Assembly (NCBI RefSeq): GCF_001427795.1
Contig: NZ_LMHJ01000002.1
Coordinates: 124,001 to 188,000, forward strand
Direction of reading: 5' to 3'
Source of the DNA: Nocardioides sp. Root682
Lineage (GTDB): Bacteria; Actinomycetota; Actinomycetes; Propionibacteriales; Nocardioidaceae
Length of the DNA: 64,000 nucleotides
The notes beneath the pieces are model-generated. The model did not search any database. It worked only from the letters and a program-made list of their open reading frames with translations, and was not told where the DNA came from. Of the stretch, positions 9,180-18,221 are shown one piece after another. Both the position numbers and the translations under genes were made by a program. Each line of letters starts with the position of its first letter. Within the stretch, counting starts at the first letter, position 1.

Positions 9180-9326
9180 GGTCCCAGAATTGCCGACGCG
9201 CGGTGACTGCGGCCGCAGACGAGGTGCACGTGCAAGGGCAATGCCACCTGCCCGATGGGGCGGCGCCCGGTGTGCGCTGAAAGCAACCAGCATCGCGTGG
9301 GACACGGCACTCCCTAGACTCCCATC

Positions 9327-11384
9327 GTGGACTTCTACTCGGCCTATGCCCACGGGTTCGCCCGGGTCGCCGCGGTCACCCTTCCGGTGGCCATCGCAGA
9401 CCCCGCGACCAACGCTGCCCGCACCATCGAACAGGCGAAGGCCTGCCACGACGAGGGCGTGGCCGTGGCGGTGTTCCCCGAGCTGGGCCTGACCGGGTAC
9501 GCCGTCGACGACCTGTTCCTGCAGGACGTGCTCCTGGACGCGGTGTACGGCGCCGTCGCGGAGATCGTCGAGGCGAGCCGGGACCTGCTGCCGGTGATCG
9601 TCGTCGGTGCGCCGCTGCGCAAGGGCAACCGGCTCTTCAACTGTGGTGTGGTGATCCATCGCGGCAGCATCCTCGGCGTCGCGCCGAAGTCATTCCTGCC
9701 TACCTATCGCGAGTTCTACGAGGCCCGCTGGTTCGCCTCGGGCGAGGACCAGCGTGGCGAGACCATCGCACTGGGCGGTTCTGACGTGCCGTTCGGTCGC
9801 GACTTGATCTTCGATGCGGTCGACGTGCCCGGTCTGGCGATCAACGTGGAGATCTGCGAGGACATGTGGGTTCCCATCCCGCCGAGCGCCTACGCATCGC
9901 TCGCCGGTGCGACCGTGCTGGTCAATCTTTCGGGGAGCCCGATCACCATCGCCCGCGCTGAGGACCGGCACCTGCTGGCCCGCAGCGCCAGTGCCCGTTG
10001 CAACGCGGCCTACATCTACGCAGCCGCGGGTCAGGGCGAGTCCACGACGGACCTGTCCTGGGACGGCCAGACGATGGTCTACGAGATGGGCGACCTGCTC
10101 GGGGAGAGCGAGAGGTTCCCGGACGGCCCGCGTCGCACGGTCGTTGATGTCGACCTCGACCGGTTGCGTCAGGAACGCCAGCGCCAGGGCACCTTCAATG
10201 ACAATCGTCACCAGGCGAGGGTCGAGACCGGTGACTACGACGTCATCGAGTTCACCCTCGACCCGCCCGCCGGCGACATCGGCCTTCGCCGCAAGGTCGA
10301 TCGCTACCCGTTCGTCCCCGACGACCCGGCCCGGCTCGCGCTCGACTGCTACGAGGCCTACAACATCCAGGTCTCCGGCCTCGAGCAGCGACTCCGGGCG
10401 ATCGGTCAGCCGAAGATCGTGATCGGCGTCAGCGGCGGTCTCGACTCGACGCACGCGCTGATCGTCGCCGCCAAGGCGATGGACCGGCTGGGGCGGCCGC
10501 GCAGCGACATCCACGCCTTCACGATGCCGGGCTTCGCGACCGGGGACACGACGAAGTCCTACGCCACCCGACTCGCGACGGCGCTGGGCTGCACGTTCGC
10601 GGAGCTCGACATCAAGCCCGCCGCGAGGCAGATGCTCGAGGACCTGGACCACCCGTTCAGCGACGGGGCGCCGACCTACGACATCACCTTCGAGAACGTG
10701 CAGGCCGGCCTGCGCACCGACTACCTCTTCCGGCTCGCCAACCACCGCGGCGGCATCGTGCTCGGCACCGGTGACCTGTCCGAGCTCGCGCTGGGGTGGT
10801 GCACCTACGGTGTCGGCGACCAGATGTCGCACTACAACGTCAACGCGGGCGTCCCGAAGACGCTGGTCCAGCACCTGATCCGTTGGGTGATCGACACCGA
10901 CCAGCTCCACGACGGCAGGCACTACGACGACGACGCGGACCTGGTGCTCCAGCAGATCCTCGAGCAGGAGATCACCCCCGAGCTGATCCCGGTCGAGGAC
11001 GGCAAGAAGCCCCAGGCGACCGAGGACTCCGTCGGCCCCTACGCCTTGCAGGACTTCACGCTCTACCACGTGATCCGGCGCGGCTACCGGCCCAGCAAGA
11101 TCGCCTTCCTCGCGTGGCACGCCTGGCACGACCAGTCCGCAGGGGAGTGGCCCCCGGGCTTCCCCGAGGAGCGCCGGGCGTCGTACGACCTGGCGACCGT
11201 GCGCAAGTGGCTGGAGGTCTTCACCAAGCGGTTCTTCAGCAGCCAGTTCAAGCGCTCGGCGCTACCCAACGGTCCCAAGGTCAGCGCCGGCGGCACCATG
11301 TCACCTCGCGGCGACTGGCGGATGCCGTCGGACGCCAGTCCCGCCGCCTGGTTGGCCGAGCTCGAGAACGTCCCCAAGGACTGA
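9327..11384 (+). CDS. nadE: glutamine-dependent NAD+ synthetase
   Basis: 685 residues, GTG start. The enzyme converts deamido-NAD to NAD+ with ATP and ammonia taken from glutamine, the last step of NAD biosynthesis. The N-terminal nitrilase-fold glutaminase domain shows the Glu-Lys-Cys triad: E52 (FPELGLTGY), K121 ([14 protein letters not shown]) and about C177 (NVEICEDMW). The C-terminal synthetase domain has the P-loop SGGLDS at about 369-374 and [16 protein letters not shown]. Length and residue numbering match the mycobacterial two-domain enzyme. It is divergent from the cargo-like gene across about 150 bp. Confidence 0.97.
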   Translation: MDFYSAYAHGFARVAAVTLPVAIADPATNAARTIEQAKACHDEGVAVAVFPELGLTGYAVDDLFLQDVLLDAVYGAVAEIVEASRDLLPVIVVGAPLRKGNRLFNCGVVIHRGSILGVAPKSFLPTYREFYEARWFASGEDQRGETIALGGSDVPFGRDLIFDAVDVPGLAINVEICEDMWVPIPPSAYASLAGATVLVNLSGSPITIARAEDRHLLARSASARCNAAYIYAAAGQGESTTDLSWDGQTMVYEMGDLLGESERFPDGPRRTVVDVDLDRLRQERQRQGTFNDNRHQARVETGDYDVIEFTLDPPAGDIGLRRKVDRYPFVPDDPARLALDCYEAYNIQVSGLEQRLRAIGQPKIVIGVSGGLDSTHALIVAAKAMDRLGRPRSDIHAFTMPGFATGDTTKSYATRLATALGCTFAELDIKPAARQMLEDLDHPFSDGAPTYDITFENVQAGLRTDYLFRLANHRGGIVLGTGDLSELALGWCTYGVGDQMSHYNVNAGVPKTLVQHLIRWVIDTDQLHDGRHYDDDADLVLQQILEQEITPELIPVEDGKKPQATEDSVGPYALQDFTLYHVIRRGYRPSKIAFLAWHAWHDQSAGEWPPGFPEERRASYDLATVRKWLEVFTKRFFSSQFKRSALPNGPKVSAGGTMSPRGDWRMPSDASPAAWLAELENVPKD

Positions 11385-11389
11385 CGCGA

Positions 11390-11423
11390 GGTCACGTGAG
11401 GAGTGACCGGGCCCGATCCGGTC
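11390..11423. terminator. two overlapping short hairpins between convergent genes
   Basis: GGTCAC/GTGACC pairs at 11390-11395 and 11403-11408; GACCGG/CCGGTC pairs at 11405-11410 and 11418-11423. They sit between the nadE stop and the stop of the convergent lipoprotein gene. No T-run follows, so function as a terminator is only likely from position. Confidence 0.4.
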
Positions 11424-12408
11424 AGCGCGGGAGCTTGATGACCCGCGACGTCGTGAACTCGCGGGTTGCTGGTTGCGTCGTGCTGCCCGCGGTCCGCTCG
11501 GCGGGGTAGCGGCCGCTGATCACCAGGTCCGCCGCCCCCTCGGGCATCGGCCAGACCAGCCACGCGCCGGTGTCGCCCGGATCCGAGGCGGGCGCAGCGA
11601 TGGCCGCGGTCGGAGCCTGCCCGGCCAGGGTTGCGGTCACCTCTCCGCCTGTCGCGACGTACGTCGCCGCGTCGGCGTGCCTTCCGACGGTCGCGCCCAA
11701 CAGGCGGGTCTCGAGTCGCACCGCCGCCCAGATGGTGCCTGCGGGAGCCCACCCCGCGTCCGGCACGTACGGCATCGCCACCAGGAGCGCGCCACAGACG
11801 TGATCGAGCGAGACCCCCGGCTCGGGACGGCGCACGGCGCAGTCCTGTTCGGGCGTCTCGGCCGGCGCGTCGTCGTACAGGGCGGAGGCGGCGCCGGGGT
11901 CGACCGTCAGGTCGTCGAGCGCGACCTGCTGGACCACGCCGTCGTACAGGACCTCGAGGTGACCGTCCGCGGGAAGGGCTGCGGGCACGGCGATGAAGAC
12001 GGCGTCTGCCTGACGGATCTTTCCCAGGTCGTAGCGCTGGTCGCCGTCCACGAGCGACAGGGTCGCGACGGGGTTCGAGCCTGCCAGCAGCGGCCCGGCA
12101 GGAGGGGGAACCGTGGCCTCGTCGCCGAGCTCCCAGGCGACGCCCAGGTAGCGGAGGTCATCGGTCGCGACGAGGTCGTCGTCCAGGTCGAGGGCGTCGG
12201 TGGCCGGCACGGACGTCAGGGCGGCGGTCGCCTTCAGGTGGAGTACGCCGACGGGCAGCCGCACGTCGGCCTCGAGCCCCGTCACCGCGGCTGCGTCGGC
12301 CTGGACGAGGTCACCCACCTCCGAACCGGGGTCCTCGGAGCAGCCGGTCAGGGCGCCGAGCGCGACCACGACTGCCGTTGCAGCCAAGGTGGGTCGCCGA
12401 GTCAACAC
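11422..12408 (-). CDS. putative lipoprotein of unknown function
   Basis: 328 residues from a GTG at 12408; an ATG-equivalent start at 12438 would add 10 residues before the signal peptide. A clear lipoprotein signal ends in LGALTGC, with C23 as the predicted lipidated cysteine. The exported part is Ala/Val/Asp-rich with beta-strand-like spacing and two further cysteines (CAVRRPE, HVCGALL) that could pair. I do not recognise a domain. It may be a surface-anchored actinobacterial lipoprotein with a family-restricted role. It is separated from the upstream small membrane protein gene by a strong hairpin, so it probably has its own promoter. Confidence 0.7.
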   Translation of the reverse strand: MLTRRPTLAATAVVVALGALTGCSEDPGSEVGDLVQADAAAVTGLEADVRLPVGVLHLKATAALTSVPATDALDLDDDLVATDDLRYLGVAWELGDEATVPPPAGPLLAGSNPVATLSLVDGDQRYDLGKIRQADAVFIAVPAALPADGHLEVLYDGVVQQVALDDLTVDPGAASALYDDAPAETPEQDCAVRRPEPGVSLDHVCGALLVAMPYVPDAGWAPAGTIWAAVRLETRLLGATVGRHADAATYVATGGEVTATLAGQAPTAAIAAPASDPGDTGAWLVWPMPEGAADLVISGRYPAERTAGSTTQPATREFTTSRVIKLPR

Positions 12409-12448
12409 AGGCGAAGTATCGCAGGGGACCGGGCGCACGAGCCGCCAC

Positions 12449-12476
12449 GACGACGGGGGCCGGGGCCCCCGTCGTC
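12449..12476 (-). terminator. perfect 13-bp-stem GC hairpin
   Basis: Arms 12449-12461 and 12464-12476 are perfectly complementary (core ACGACGGGGGCC/GGCCCCCGTCGT) with a 2-nt centre. It lies 17 nt after the stop of the small membrane protein gene on the minus strand. There is no T-run, which is common for actinobacterial intrinsic terminators. Confidence 0.6.
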
Positions 12477-12492
12477 CGCGGGTGCTGCGGGG

Positions 12493-12951
12493 CTATGCCT
12501 CGCGCTTGTGGTTCCCGCGTGCCATCCGGGCCAGTGCGAAGCAGCAGAACGCGAGAGCGAGCATGCCGACGCCCAGGTGGGCGAGGTCGTCGACGCTGAA
12601 CACGTTGATGGCCAGCACGACCAGCCAGATGCCGAGGACGTCGGCGCCGAAGTGCGGCGCTGCCGCGAGGAGCACGCCGAGGGCAACGGTGAGGGCACCG
12701 ATCCACATCGTCGCGTCGCTCGCGTCGCCCGGCAGGAAGTTGTTGGCCCACACCGAGACGTAGCTGTCCCAGGTGTCGGTCATGAAGGCGAACATCATGT
12801 CCAGCCCCCACACGATCGAGAGCACGGTGAAGGTCGCCCAGAGGGCTACTCGTCCCTGTCGATCGGCGTCGATGCTGGAGAAGTTCGCGAGGTCGTGGAG
12901 CTCTTCGCGCATGTCGTGCGTGAGGTGCTCCCGCGGGTGGGTGGTGGCCAT
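12493..12951 (-). CDS. small four-helix integral membrane protein, uncharacterised (SPW-repeat-like)
   Basis: 152 residues with four hydrophobic segments (about 36-57, 83-101, 107-122 and 126-143). The soluble N-terminus reads HPREHLTHDMREELHDLANF. The WANNFLPGD and AVALGVLLAAAPHFG-type segments and helix pairing recall SPW-repeat membrane proteins, but the match is weak. The start is supported by an AAAGGA ribosome-binding site 6 nt upstream of the ATG at 12951. It is divergent from glnA2 across about 150 bp. No function can be assigned. Confidence 0.7.
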   Translation of the reverse strand: MATTHPREHLTHDMREELHDLANFSSIDADRQGRVALWATFTVLSIVWGLDMMFAFMTDTWDSYVSVWANNFLPGDASDATMWIGALTVALGVLLAAAPHFGADVLGIWLVVLAINVFSVDDLAHLGVGMLALAFCCFALARMARGNHKREA

Positions 12952-13104
12952 GGCATTTCCTTTCTCGTGCGGCCCTCGAACGGGTCGTCACCTTCGACGG
13001 TAGACCTGCTTCGGGGCCGGCGCCATGGTCCGGAACCACCCAGTGTTCGCACGTGTTTTCGGCTCCGGTCGAGCCTCGCCGACATCGCCCCCTACGCTGG
13101 CGCC

Positions 13105-14445
13105 ATGGGTAAGCAAGAAGACTTCGTTCTGCGCGCACTCGAAGAGCGCGACGTCCGGTTCGTGCGGTTGTGGTTCACCGACGTGCTCGGGTCTCTCAAG
13201 TCGGTCGCCGTTGCGCCCGCAGAGCTCGAAGGCGCCTTCTCCGAGGGCATCGGCTTCGACGGCTCGGCGATCGAGGGCTTCGCCCGCGTCTACGAGTCCG
13301 ACATGCTCGCGCTCCCGGACCCGACGACGTTCCAGATCCTGCCGTGGCGCAGCAGCGAGGGCCCGTCGACGGCCCGGATGTTCTGCGACATCGTGATGCC
13401 GGACGGGTCGGCGTCGTACGCCGATCCCCGCAACGTCCTCAAGCGGACCCTGGGCCGGGCCGCCGAGCAGGGCTTCACGTTCTACACGCACCCCGAGATC
13501 GAGTTCTACCTGTTCAAGGGAGAGCCGCAGCCGGGCGAGGAGCCGGTCCCGATGGACCGCAGCGGGTACTTCGACCACGCCGCCCACTCGCACGGCTCGG
13601 ACTTCCGCCGCGAAGCGATCACGATGCTCGAGGCGATGGGCATCTCGGTGGAGTTCAGCCACCACGAAGCCGGTCCCGGCCAGCAGGAGATCGACCTGCG
13701 GTACGCCGACGCGCTCACCACGGCCGACAACATCATGACCTTCCGTGCGGTCATCCGGGAGGTCGCGCTGAGCCAGGGCCTGTGGGCGACCTTCATGCCG
13801 AAGCCGTTCACCGAGCACCCGGGCTCGGGCATGCACACGCACCTCTCCCTCTTCGAGGGCGACCAGAACGCCTTCTACGAGGCCGGCGCCGAGTACCAGC
13901 TGTCGAAGACCGGCCGCCAGTTCATCGCCGGGGTGCTGCAGCACGCCAGCGAGATCAGCGTGGTCACCAACCAGTGGGTCAACTCCTACAAGCGGATGAT
14001 GTTCGGCAGCGAGGCGCCGTCGTACATCTGCTGGGGGCACAACAACCGCTCGGCGATGATCCGGGTCCCGATGTACAAGCCGTTGAAGGGCCAGTCGACC
14101 CGCATCGAGCTGCGCAGCCTGGACTCGGCGTGCAACCCGTACCTCGCCTACGCCGCGGTCCTCGCTGCCGGGCTCAAGGGCATCGAGAACGGCTACGAGA
14201 TGCCGCGCGAGGCCGAGGACGACGTGTGGGCCCTGACCGAGCGCGAGCGACGCAGCCTCGGGATCCAGCCGCTCCCGAAGAACCTCAACGAAGCGATCAG
14301 CATCGCGGAGAGCTCCGAGCTGCTGGCCGAGACGCTGGGGGAGCAGGTCTTCGACTTCTTCCTGCGCAACAAGCGGGCCGAGTGGGACGAGTACCGCGGC
14401 CAGGTCTCCGCCTTCGAGCGCGACCGCATGTTGCCCGTGCTGTGA
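13105..14445 (+). CDS. glnA2: type I glutamine synthetase, GlnA2 class
   Basis: 446 residues. It condenses glutamate and ammonia to glutamine with ATP; GlnA2-class enzymes are dodecameric cytoplasmic enzymes. Motifs: GFDGSAIEGFARVYESDM, HPEIEFYLF, VEFSHHEAGPGQQEIDLRYADAL, MPKPFTEHPGSGMHTHLSLF and NRSAMIRVPMYKP. The usual adenylylation loop (KNLYDLP) of the GlnA1/beta class is not seen; the equivalent C-terminal region reads IENGYEMPREAEDDV. The enzyme is therefore probably not itself controlled by GlnE, although glnE follows 3 nt later. The glnA2-glnE order matches mycobacteria. Confidence 0.96.
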   Translation: MGKQEDFVLRALEERDVRFVRLWFTDVLGSLKSVAVAPAELEGAFSEGIGFDGSAIEGFARVYESDMLALPDPTTFQILPWRSSEGPSTARMFCDIVMPDGSASYADPRNVLKRTLGRAAEQGFTFYTHPEIEFYLFKGEPQPGEEPVPMDRSGYFDHAAHSHGSDFRREAITMLEAMGISVEFSHHEAGPGQQEIDLRYADALTTADNIMTFRAVIREVALSQGLWATFMPKPFTEHPGSGMHTHLSLFEGDQNAFYEAGAEYQLSKTGRQFIAGVLQHASEISVVTNQWVNSYKRMMFGSEAPSYICWGHNNRSAMIRVPMYKPLKGQSTRIELRSLDSACNPYLAYAAVLAAGLKGIENGYEMPREAEDDVWALTERERRSLGIQPLPKNLNEAISIAESSELLAETLGEQVFDFFLRNKRAEWDEYRGQVSAFERDRMLPVL

Positions 14446-14448
14446 CCC

Positions 14449-17442
14449 ATGACGCCGGCTGACCACCGCCGGACCAGCCGCAGCGACCTGCTGCGGCTGG
14501 GGTTCGTGGACCTCGACCGCGCTGTCGTGGAGCTCGAAGAGCTCGGCATGGATGCGGCCGACCTGCTGGCGTTCCTCGGCCAGACCGCCGACCCCGATGC
14601 GGCCCTCGCCGCGTTGTGCCGCCTCGCCGACGCGGTCGAGGACCGGGCCGCGCTGTTGACCGCCCTCCGCGACGACGAGGGTACGGCGATGCGGCTGCTC
14701 TGCGTGCTCGGTGCGAGCACCGCACTGGCCGATCACCTGTGCCATCACCCCGAGCAGTGGCTCGAGCTCACCGATCCCGACCTGGGGTCGACCCGCCCGG
14801 CGGCATGGGCGATGCGGGCGTCGCTGCTGGCTGCGGTGGGCGCCGACGCGGCCAATCCGGTGCCGGTCGCGACCGCGCCTGACAACGAAGCCGTGGACGC
14901 GCTGCGTGTCGAGTACCGCCGCCAGCTGCTGCGCCTCGCGTCCCGCGACCTCACCCACCACCTCGGCGTCGACGACGCGGCCGCGGAGCTCTCGGACCTC
15001 GCCGCGGGGACCCTGGACGCCGCGCTTGCCGTGGCCCGCCAACGGATCGGCCCCGAGTGCGCCACCGTGCGTCTCGGCGTGATCGCGATGGGCAAGTGCG
15101 GCGGCCACGAGCTGAACTACGTCTCCGACGTCGACGTGATCTTCCTGCACGCCCCGACCGACCCGGACGCGGACGATGCCGTCGTCGCGGCCAGCGGCAG
15201 GATCGCGTCCCGGCTCGCGGCCCAGCTGATGCAGGTCTGCTCGCAGCACACGGCCGAGGGCACCATCTGGCCGGTGGACGCGGCGCTGCGCCCGGAGGGC
15301 AAGGCCGGTCCGCTGAGCCGGACCCTGGCCAGCCACCAGAGCTACTACGAGCGCTGGGCCGAGCAGTGGGAGTTCCAGGCGCTGCTCAAGGCCCGACCGG
15401 TCGCCGGCGACCTCGCCCTCGGACAGGCGTTCGTCGACATGGTCGCCCCGATGGTGTGGTCGGCGGCGGACCGGGAGGGCTTCGTCGACGCCGCCCGTGC
15501 CATGCGTCGACGGGTCCTCGAGCACATCCCGGCGAAGGAGGCGGAGCGCCAGCTGAAGCTCGGCGCCGGCGGCCTGCGCGACGTCGAGTTCGCCGTCCAG
15601 CTGCTGCAGCTGGTCCATGGTCGCGCCGACGAACGGATCCGGCCCTCCACCACGTTGAGCGCGCTGGCCGAGCTGAGCCGTGGTGGCTACGTCGGGCGGG
15701 AGGACGGTGAGGCGCTCCATCGCGCCTACGGCTTCCTGCGGCAGCTGGAGCACCGCATCCAGCTGCACCGGATGCAGCGCACGCACGTCGTACCCTCCGA
15801 CGCCCCGTCGATGCGGCGCCTCGGCCGCAGCCTGGGCTTTCTCAAGGAGTCGGAGAAGCGGCTCGACGAGACGTGGCAGGGCTACCGCCGCGAGGTCAGC
15901 CGGCTGCACCAGAAGATCTTCTACCGGCCCCTGTTGAGCGCCGTGGCCCGGATCGGGTCCGACGAGGTCCGCCTGTCCTCGGAAGCAGCGGGCGCCCGGT
16001 TGACGGCCCTGGGGTACGCCGACGCGGAGGCCGCGTTGCGCAACCTGGAGGCGCTGACGGCGGGGGTCAGCCGTACCTCCGCCATCCAGCGCACCCTGCT
16101 GCCGGCGATGCTGCAGTGGTTCGCCGAGTGCCCCGATCCCGACGGGGGACTGTTCGGCTTCCGGCGGATCAGCGAGGCGCTCGGCCGGACACCCTGGTAC
16201 CTCTCCACGCTCCGCGACGAGGGCGAGGTCGCCGAGCGCCTGGCCCACCTGCTCGCGACCTCCCGCTACTGCACCGACCTGCTCGAGCGCGAGCCTGCCG
16301 GGGTGCGTCTGCTCGCCGGCGACCTCCGGCCGCTGGGCTCGGACGCACTCACCGAGGAGATGCTCGCGACCGCCGGCCGCCAGGAGGGGGACAAGGCGGT
16401 GCGGGCCGTGCGCGCCGTACGACGACGCGAGCTGTTGCGGATCGCGGCCGGTGACGTCCTCGGTCTGGTCACGGTCGACGAGGTCGGCTTCGCGCTGTCC
16501 CGGCTCACCGACGCCACGCTCGAGGTGACCCTGGAAGTGGCGGGTCAGACCGTCCGTCGCCAGCGCCACCTCGAGTCCGCGCCGACCCGGATGGCGATCG
16601 TCGCGATGGGCCGGTACGGCGGTTTCGAGCTGTCCTACGGCAGCGACGCCGACGTCCTGTTCGTCCACGACCCCGTCGACGGCGCCGATGCGCACCAGGC
16701 CGGCTCCTACGCGCGTGCCGTTGCCGAAGAGGTACGACGGGCGCTGGGTGCGCCGGGCCCCGACCCGGCGCTCGTGGTCGATGCCGACCTGCGCCCCGAG
16801 GGCCGTCAGGGGGCGCTGGTGCGGACCCTCGAGTCGTACGCCGCCTACTACGCGAAGTGGTCGCACGTGTGGGAGGCGCAGGCGTTGCTCCGTGCGGACG
16901 CGGTGGTGGGTGACCCGGTGCTGCGTGAGCGCTTCACGGCGCTCATCGACCCGTTGCGCTACCCCGAGCAGGGCCTGAGCGACGACGACGTCGTGGAGGT
17001 CCGGCGGATCAAGGGCCGTGTCGACAAGGAGCGACTGCCGCGCAACGCCGACCCGACCCTGCACTTCAAGCTCGGCCGTGGCGGACTCGCCGACATCGAG
17101 TGGACGGTGCAGCTGTTGCAGCTGCGCCACGGTGCGCAGGTCGAGGGGCTGCGCACGGCGCAGACCCTCGCGGCACTGGCCGCGGCCGCCGACGCCGACC
17201 TGCTCACCCACGAGGACGCGGAGACCCTCGCGACGTCGTGGCGGATGGCCTCCCGGGTGCGCAACGGGCTCCTTCTCGCGCGCGGCAGGGCGGGGGACCA
17301 GTTCCCTCGCGCGACGCTCGAGCGGCGTGCGATGGCGGGGATCCTCGGCTATCAGCTGGACGAGACGGACCGGGTCCTGGACGACTACCTGCGCATCACG
17401 CGCCGGGCTCGCGCGGTGGTCGATCGGGTCTTCTGGGAGTGA
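14449..17442 (+). CDS. glnE: bifunctional glutamine synthetase adenylyltransferase/adenylyl-removing enzyme
   Basis: 997 residues, ATG 3 nt after the glnA2 stop, so co-transcribed. GlnE adds AMP to, or removes it from, the regulatory Tyr of GlnA1 according to nitrogen status. Two nucleotidyltransferase domains are visible: the N-terminal adenylyl-removase with GKCGGHELNYVSDVDVIFL (about 215-233), and the C-terminal adenylyltransferase with GRYGGFELSYGSDADVLFV (about 721-739). Each is followed by a GlnD/PII-uridylyltransferase-like helical domain (KLGAGGLRDVEFAVQLLQL; KLGRGGLADIEWTVQLLQL). Length is normal for the actinobacterial enzyme. Its GlnA1 target is not in this window. Confidence 0.96.
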   Translation: MTPADHRRTSRSDLLRLGFVDLDRAVVELEELGMDAADLLAFLGQTADPDAALAALCRLADAVEDRAALLTALRDDEGTAMRLLCVLGASTALADHLCHHPEQWLELTDPDLGSTRPAAWAMRASLLAAVGADAANPVPVATAPDNEAVDALRVEYRRQLLRLASRDLTHHLGVDDAAAELSDLAAGTLDAALAVARQRIGPECATVRLGVIAMGKCGGHELNYVSDVDVIFLHAPTDPDADDAVVAASGRIASRLAAQLMQVCSQHTAEGTIWPVDAALRPEGKAGPLSRTLASHQSYYERWAEQWEFQALLKARPVAGDLALGQAFVDMVAPMVWSAADREGFVDAARAMRRRVLEHIPAKEAERQLKLGAGGLRDVEFAVQLLQLVHGRADERIRPSTTLSALAELSRGGYVGREDGEALHRAYGFLRQLEHRIQLHRMQRTHVVPSDAPSMRRLGRSLGFLKESEKRLDETWQGYRREVSRLHQKIFYRPLLSAVARIGSDEVRLSSEAAGARLTALGYADAEAALRNLEALTAGVSRTSAIQRTLLPAMLQWFAECPDPDGGLFGFRRISEALGRTPWYLSTLRDEGEVAERLAHLLATSRYCTDLLEREPAGVRLLAGDLRPLGSDALTEEMLATAGRQEGDKAVRAVRAVRRRELLRIAAGDVLGLVTVDEVGFALSRLTDATLEVTLEVAGQTVRRQRHLESAPTRMAIVAMGRYGGFELSYGSDADVLFVHDPVDGADAHQAGSYARAVAEEVRRALGAPGPDPALVVDADLRPEGRQGALVRTLESYAAYYAKWSHVWEAQALLRADAVVGDPVLRERFTALIDPLRYPEQGLSDDDVVEVRRIKGRVDKERLPRNADPTLHFKLGRGGLADIEWTVQLLQLRHGAQVEGLRTAQTLAALAAAADADLLTHEDAETLATSWRMASRVRNGLLLARGRAGDQFPRATLERRAMAGILGYQLDETDRVLDDYLRITRRARAVVDRVFWE

Positions 17443-17513
17443 TCGAGACACCCGGGTGCGGTCCTGCCCCGGATGGCCCCGGAGAACCATTGGTATGACA
17501 TGATGGACGCCGT

Positions 17514-17549
17514 CGGGCCGCGACCGCCCCCCCCAGAGGTCGCGGCCCG
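17514..17549 (+). terminator. 12-bp GC hairpin followed by a T-run
   Basis: CGGGCCGCGACC at 17514-17525 pairs perfectly with 17538-17549 around a C-rich 12-nt loop. A GTTTTT run follows about 9 nt later. It lies between glnE and mntP and most likely ends the glnA2-glnE transcript. I looked for a manganese (yybP-ykoY) riboswitch here and did not find the conserved core. Confidence 0.6.
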
Positions 17550-17602
17550 GCGCCTATGTTTTTGGCCCTGAGCGGCCTGTCCAGCAGGAAACGGAATCTT
17601 CG

Positions 17603-18151
17603 ATGACCACCCTCGAGCTCGTCGTCCTCGCCTTTGCGCTGGCCATGGACGCGGTGGCCGTGTCGCTCGCCGAGGGACTCCGGCTGCGCCGCCCGCGGTG
17701 GCGTGACGCCGTGCTGATGGCCGGCATGTTCGGGCTGTTCCAGGCGCTGATGCCGGTGCTCGGCTGGGTGCTGGCCTTCTGGTTCGCCGATGCCGTCGAG
17801 ACCGCGACGCCGTGGATCGCGTTCGGCCTGCTCAGCCTGATCGGCGCCAAGATGCTGTGGGAGTCCTTCGGGGACGATGCCGAGGACCACACCACCCCGA
17901 TCGTGACGGTGCGCTCGGTCCTGCCGCTGGCCATCGCCACCTCGATCGATGCCGCAGCCGTCGGCGTCACCTTCGGGGTGCTGGAGGTCGACGTCGCACC
18001 GGCGGTCCTGTTGATCGGTGTCGTCACCTTCGTGCTGGCGCTCGCGGCCGTCTTCATCGGTGCCCGGGTGGGGGAGCGGCTCGGGCGCTGGGCGACCGTG
18101 GTCGGTGGCCTGATCCTGATCACGATCGGCCTGCGCATCCTGATCGGCTGA
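17603..18151 (+). CDS. mntP: MntP-family manganese efflux pump
   Basis: 182 residues with six predicted membrane helices in two three-helix repeats. Each repeat carries the conserved Asp motif: ALAMDAVAVSLAEG (about 12-25) and AIATSIDAAAVGVTFG (about 109-124). The family exports Mn2+ to prevent manganese toxicity. Length is close to the E. coli protein (188). It follows the glnA2-glnE terminator and appears to be a single-gene unit. A manganese-sensing leader is not evident in the 160 bp upstream. Confidence 0.9.
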   Translation: MTTLELVVLAFALAMDAVAVSLAEGLRLRRPRWRDAVLMAGMFGLFQALMPVLGWVLAFWFADAVETATPWIAFGLLSLIGAKMLWESFGDDAEDHTTPIVTVRSVLPLAIATSIDAAAVGVTFGVLEVDVAPAVLLIGVVTFVLALAAVFIGARVGERLGRWATVVGGLILITIGLRILIG

Positions 18152-18221
18152 GGACAGATCGGGGGCTGGACCACGGGCGGTTCACTGTTCAGGTACCTGT
18201 GACGAGCAGTAACGTCAGAAC

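Noticed and set aside
9180-9659. Upstream extension of the giant cargo-like frame
   Set aside because: It runs antisense into nadE and encodes low-quality sequence; the motif-bearing N-terminus starts at 9179 or at most 9293.
12988-17490. Open frame of about 1,500 codons on the minus strand across glnA2 and glnE
   Set aside because: It is antisense to two certain genes, has Arg/Ala/Gly-biased composition and no motifs; it results from high-GC third positions.
17443-17602. Manganese (yybP-ykoY) riboswitch before mntP
   Set aside because: The conserved loop sequences of that riboswitch are not seen; the strong hairpin plus T-run is better explained as a glnE terminator.
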